Assembly (NCBI RefSeq): GCF_003253735.1
Contig: NZ_QKYW01000007.1
Span: forward strand, 73,451-137,450
DNA length: 64,000 nt
Direction of reading: 5' to 3'
Source of the DNA: Pseudomonas sp. URMO17WK12:I2
GTDB taxonomy: Bacteria; Pseudomonadota; Gammaproteobacteria; Pseudomonadales; Pseudomonadaceae
Positions 61,191 to 64,000 of this stretch are shown here, in pieces. A program made the position numbers and the translations under genes. Under the pieces are notes generated by a model. It saw only the letters and a list, made by a program, of their open reading frames with translations. It did not search any database and was not told where the DNA came from. Positions within the stretch are counted from its first letter, which is position 1. Each line of letters starts with the position of its first letter.

Positions 61191-61628
61191 CTAGACGGCT
61201 TTGACCTCAATGATCTCGACGTCGAAGGTCAGCGTCTTGCCGGCCAGCGGGTGGTTGAAGTCGATGGTCACCTGGGCGTCATCGAACGCCTTGACCACAC
61301 CTGGCAGCTCGGTATTGGCGGCGTCGTTGAAGATCACCAGCAGCCCCTCCGACAGCTCCATGTCCTGAAACTGCGAGCGCGGCATCACCTGCACGTTCTG
61401 CGGGTTGTGCTGGCCGAAGCCCTGCTCGGGCTGCACGCTAAGGCTGCGTTTGTCGCCGGCCTTGAAGCCGTACAGCGCGGCCTCGAAGCCCGGCAGCAGG
61501 TTGCCGTCGCCGACCTTGAAGGTCGCCGGCTGCTTGTCGAATGTGCTGTCGACCACATCACCGTTATCCAGCTTCAGCGCGAAGTGCAGGGTCACCTGCC
61601 GATCCGGGCCGATACGTACATCAGTCAC
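61191..61628 (-). CDS. fkpB: FKBP-type peptidyl-prolyl isomerase FkpB (SlpA-like)
   Basis: A 145-residue isomerase/chaperone. I use the GTG at 61628, which overlaps the end of lspA and has GAGG upstream; the longer frame is lspA antisense-frame sequence. Motifs: GDVVDSTFDKQPATFKVGDG, LLPGFEAALYGFKAGDKR, and the insert-in-flap domain FGQHNPQNVQVMPRSQF. The last strand is DFNHPLAGKTLTFDVEIIEV. Follows lspA as in many proteobacteria. Confidence 0.95.
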   Translation of the reverse strand: MTDVRIGPDRQVTLHFALKLDNGDVVDSTFDKQPATFKVGDGNLLPGFEAALYGFKAGDKRSLSVQPEQGFGQHNPQNVQVMPRSQFQDMELSEGLLVIFNDAANTELPGVVKAFDDAQVTIDFNHPLAGKTLTFDVEIIEVKAV

Positions 61629-62127
61629 GTGCCACCTCTTCTTCGGGCTTCTTGCTCTTGAACATATCCAGCGCCAGCAGTATTGCGCCGACGGTGATCG
61701 CGCTGTCAGCGAGATTGAAGGCCGGGAAATACCAGCTGCTCTGCCAGTGCACCAGGATGAAATCGACCACGTGGCCGAATACCACGCGATCCACCAGGTT
61801 ACCCAGGGCGCCGCCAAGCACCAGGGCCAGGCCAACGGCCAGCCAGGTTTCCTCAGGCTTGAGGCGCTTGAGCCAGACCACCAGCACCACGCTGACCACC
61901 ACGGCGATCAGGGTGAACAACCAGCGCTGCCAGCCGGATGCCCCCGCCAGGAAGCTGAAGGCCGCGCCGGTGTTGTAGGCCAGCGTCCAGTCCAGTACAT
62001 GGGGGATCACGGTAATGCGTTCCCACATCTGCAGGTTGTTGTCGAACCAGTATTTGGTGATCTGGTCGATCACGAACACCACCGCGCTGAGCCACACCCA
62101 GCCGAGCTTGCCGAAACGTGCGCTCAT
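61621..62127 (-). CDS. lspA: Lipoprotein signal peptidase
   Basis: A 168-residue inner-membrane aspartic protease with four helices. Catalytic aspartates lie in GALGNLVDRVVFGHVVDFI and FNLADSAITVG. It removes signal peptides from prolipoproteins after lipidation; several substrates are encoded in this window (OprM-like, adaptor, YceK-like). GGAG precedes the ATG, 30 nt after ileS. Confidence 0.98.
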   Translation of the reverse strand: MSARFGKLGWVWLSAVVFVIDQITKYWFDNNLQMWERITVIPHVLDWTLAYNTGAAFSFLAGASGWQRWLFTLIAVVVSVVLVVWLKRLKPEETWLAVGLALVLGGALGNLVDRVVFGHVVDFILVHWQSSWYFPAFNLADSAITVGAILLALDMFKSKKPEEEVARD

Positions 62128-62157
62128 GAATGCATCTCCGCAGTGCGGGCCGGGGCG

Positions 62158-64000
62158 TTACGCATGGTGGCGTACCTCGCCCTTGCCTTCTATGTTGCTG
62201 ATGCAGCGGCTGCACAGCTCCGGATGCTCGGCATGGCTGCCGACATCGGCACGCAGGTGCCAGCAACGGCCGCACTTGGCGTGGGCGGACTTGACGATCT
62301 TCAGCTTCAGGCCTTCGACTTCGGTGACCACCGCATCGGCCGGCGCTTCGCTCAGCGGTGCGGTGGCAGCAGCGGAAGTGATCAGCGCGAAGCGCAGTTC
62401 GTCGCCCAGCTTGGCCAGGTCGCCACGCAGGGCGTCGTCACCGAACAGGGTGACTTCGGCCTGCAGGCTGGCACCGATGGCCTTGGTTGCGCGCAGGTTC
62501 TCCAGCTCCTTGTTGACCGCGCCCTTGACCGCCATGACGCGCTGCCAATAGGCGTTGTCCAGCTCGGCGCCTTGCGGCAGGCGGGCCAGGTTCTCGTACC
62601 AGGTAGCCAGCATCACCGACTCGGCGCGCTCGCCGGGCAGGAACTGCCAGATTTCCTCGGCGGTGAACGAGAGGATCGGCGCGACCCAGCGCACCAGCGC
62701 CTCGCAGATGTGGAACAGCGCGCTCTGGCAGGAACGCCGGGCGATGCTGTCCGGCGCAGTGGTGTACTGACGGTCCTTGATGATGTCCAGGTAGAAGCCG
62801 CCCAGCTCCTGCACGCAGAAGTTGTGTACCTTGGAATACACGTTCCAGAAGCGGTATTCGCCGTAGGCCTCGGTCAGCTCGTCCTGCAGACGCGCGGTGG
62901 CGTCCACCGCCCAGCGGTCCAGATCGAGCATCTGCTCGGTCGGCAGCAGGTCGGTGGCCGGGTTGAAACCATTGAGGTTGGCCAGCATGAAGCGCGCGGT
63001 ATTGCGGATGCGCCGGTAGGCGTCGGCACTGCGCTGCAGGATCTGATCGGAGACCGCCATCTCGCCGGAATAGTCGGTGGAGGCGACCCACAGGCGCAGG
63101 ATGTCGGCGCCCATGCTGTCGATCACCTTCTGCGGCGCGACCACGTTGCCGAGGGACTTGGACTGTTTGCGGCCCTGCTCGTCGACGGTGAAACCGTGGG
63201 TCAGCAGCTCCTTGTACGGCGCATGGCCGTCGATGGCGCAGCCGGTCAGCAGGGAGGAGTGGAACCAGCCGCGGTGCTGGTCGGAGCCTTCCAGGTACAG
63301 GTCAGCCACCGGGCCGCTGCTGTGCGCCAGCTCGGCGTGGGAGCCGCGCAGCACGTGCCAGTGGGTGGTGCCGGAGTCGAACCACACGTCCAGGGTGTCG
63401 CGGCTCTTGTCGTACTGGTCGGCCTCGGCGCCCAGCAGCTCGGCGGCGTCCAGCTTGAACCAGGCTTCGATGCCTTGCTGCTCGACGCGCTTGGCGACCT
63501 CTTCCATCAGCTCGACGGTGCGCGGATGCAGCTCGCCGCTCTCCTTATGGGTAAAGAACGGGATCGGCACGCCCCAGTTGCGCTGACGCGAGATGCACCA
63601 GTCCGGGCGCCCGGCGATCATGCTGTGCAGGCGCGCCTGGCCCCAGGCCGGCACGAACCTGGTGTCTTCGATGGCCGCCAGGGAGCGCTCACGCAGGGTG
63701 CCGCCCTCCTTCGGCTTGGTGTCCATGCCGACGAACCACTGGGCGGTGGCGCGGTAGATCAGCGGCGTCTTGTGGCGCCAGCAGTGCATGTAGCTGTGGC
63801 TGATGGTGGCGTGCTTGAGCAGCGCCCCCACTTCTTCGAGCTTGGCGATGATCGCCGACGTGGCCTTCCAGATGAACTGACCGCCGAACAGCGGCAGCGA
63901 GTCGGCATACACGCCGTTGCTCTGCACCGGGTTGAGGATATCGTCGTTGCTCATGCCGTACGCCTTGCAGGTACGGAAGTCATCCTCACCGTAGGCCGGC
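62158..64000 (-). CDS. ileS: Isoleucyl-tRNA synthetase, C-terminal two-thirds (runs off the window edge)
   Basis: The frame is open to the last base of the window; the ATG at 63954 is internal, since upstream codons read PAYGEDDFRTCKAYG in frame. About 613 of roughly 940 residues are present. Seen: part of the catalytic core (GRPDWCISRQRNWGVPIPFF), the signature loop in the form GRKQSKSLGN, the anticodon-binding helices, and the zinc-binding tail (CGRCWHLRADVGSHAEHPELC, then SRC). In most IleS the loop reads KMSKS; here Met is replaced by Gln. Confidence 0.97.
   Translation of the reverse strand, partial: PAYGEDDFRTCKAYGMSNDDILNPVQSNGVYADSLPLFGGQFIWKATSAIIAKLEEVGALLKHATISHSYMHCWRHKTPLIYRATAQWFVGMDTKPKEGGTLRERSLAAIEDTRFVPAWGQARLHSMIAGRPDWCISRQRNWGVPIPFFTHKESGELHPRTVELMEEVAKRVEQQGIEAWFKLDAAELLGAEADQYDKSRDTLDVWFDSGTTHWHVLRGSHAELAHSSGPVADLYLEGSDQHRGWFHSSLLTGCAIDGHAPYKELLTHGFTVDEQGRKQSKSLGNVVAPQKVIDSMGADILRLWVASTDYSGEMAVSDQILQRSADAYRRIRNTARFMLANLNGFNPATDLLPTEQMLDLDRWAVDATARLQDELTEAYGEYRFWNVYSKVHNFCVQELGGFYLDIIKDRQYTTAPDSIARRSCQSALFHICEALVRWVAPILSFTAEEIWQFLPGERAESVMLATWYENLARLPQGAELDNAYWQRVMAVKGAVNKELENLRATKAIGASLQAEVTLFGDDALRGDLAKLGDELRFALITSAAATAPLSEAPADAVVTEVEGLKLKIVKSAHAKCGRCWHLRADVGSHAEHPELCSRCISNIEGKGEVRHHA

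Overview
The window is 64 kb of high-GC chromosomal DNA from a Pseudomonas species. The evidence is gene content and order, plus dispersed palindromes of the 'gtgggagcgggccatgcccg' REP type. Several blocks match, from memory, the P. aeruginosa gene order: sspB-sspA-petCBA-rpsI-rplM with a Tas-like reductase; zapE-trpS-hydrolase-yhcB; bauRABC; mpl-ubiX; ispH-fkpB-lspA-ileS. The species cannot be fixed from the sequence alone. I see no tRNA, rRNA, CRISPR array, prophage or complete insertion sequence.

Layout. 0-9.5 kb: a minus-strand efflux operon (adaptor, RND pump, outer-membrane factor, and a 14-helix MFS pump), divergent from an OmpR-type response regulator and histidine kinase. 9.5-16.5 kb: HD-GYP protein, small membrane protein, AMP nucleosidase, MocR regulator divergent from a threonine/serine dehydratase, and a coiled-coil hypothetical. 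16.5-30.5 kb: stress proteins (CsbD, BON), sspB-sspA, cytochrome bc1 genes, rpsI-rplM, aldo/keto reductase, endonuclease V, a GlxA-type regulator, zapE, trpS, a hydrolase and YhcB. 30.5-39.7 kb: FabR/DesT-like repressor, an intergenic cluster of DnaA-box-like sites, azurin, a branched-chain amino acid ABC transporter, and a metallo-beta-lactamase-fold protein. 39.7-52.7 kb: beta-alanine catabolism (bauCBA with bauR), lipoproteins, TAT-exported aldo/keto reductase, RutR-like regulator with a YigZ protein, hydroxyacid dehydrogenase, ubiX, mpl, mtfA and ppa. 52.8-58.7 kb: a sulfide/persulfide oxidation locus. 58.7-64 kb: dienelactone-hydrolase-like protein, ispH, a toxin-antitoxin pair with a frameshifted toxin, fkpB, lspA, and ileS running off the edge.

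The most interesting functional unit is the sulfur locus. A sigma-54 activator resembling FisR, with three N-terminal cysteines at FisR-like spacing, is divergent from a persulfide dioxygenase gene. The dioxygenase has a textbook sigma-54 promoter (55164-55179). A perfect 11-bp inverted repeat (55010-55040) lies about 140 bp upstream of that promoter. Downstream are a natural fusion of a DUF442 sulfurtransferase-like domain to a type II sulfide:quinone oxidoreductase, and a TauE/SafE exporter. Behind fisR, with overlapping stop and start codons, are a membrane-anchored TlpA-like thioredoxin and a 30-codon ORF. The expected pathway is H2S to persulfide (SQR), to sulfite (dioxygenase), to export (TauE), switched on by sulfane sulfur.

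The second theme is small mobile DNA. At least five elements of about 125-270 bp have related inverted ends (…CTGTTC… or …CCTGTA…), and four share a 'gagttta…gtaaatgag' type core. One supplies the stop codons of two convergent genes. REP doublets, a roughly 77-bp 'tagggtgga' palindrome present three times, and a 15-nt tandem repeat that seems to have grown from a REP end are also present.
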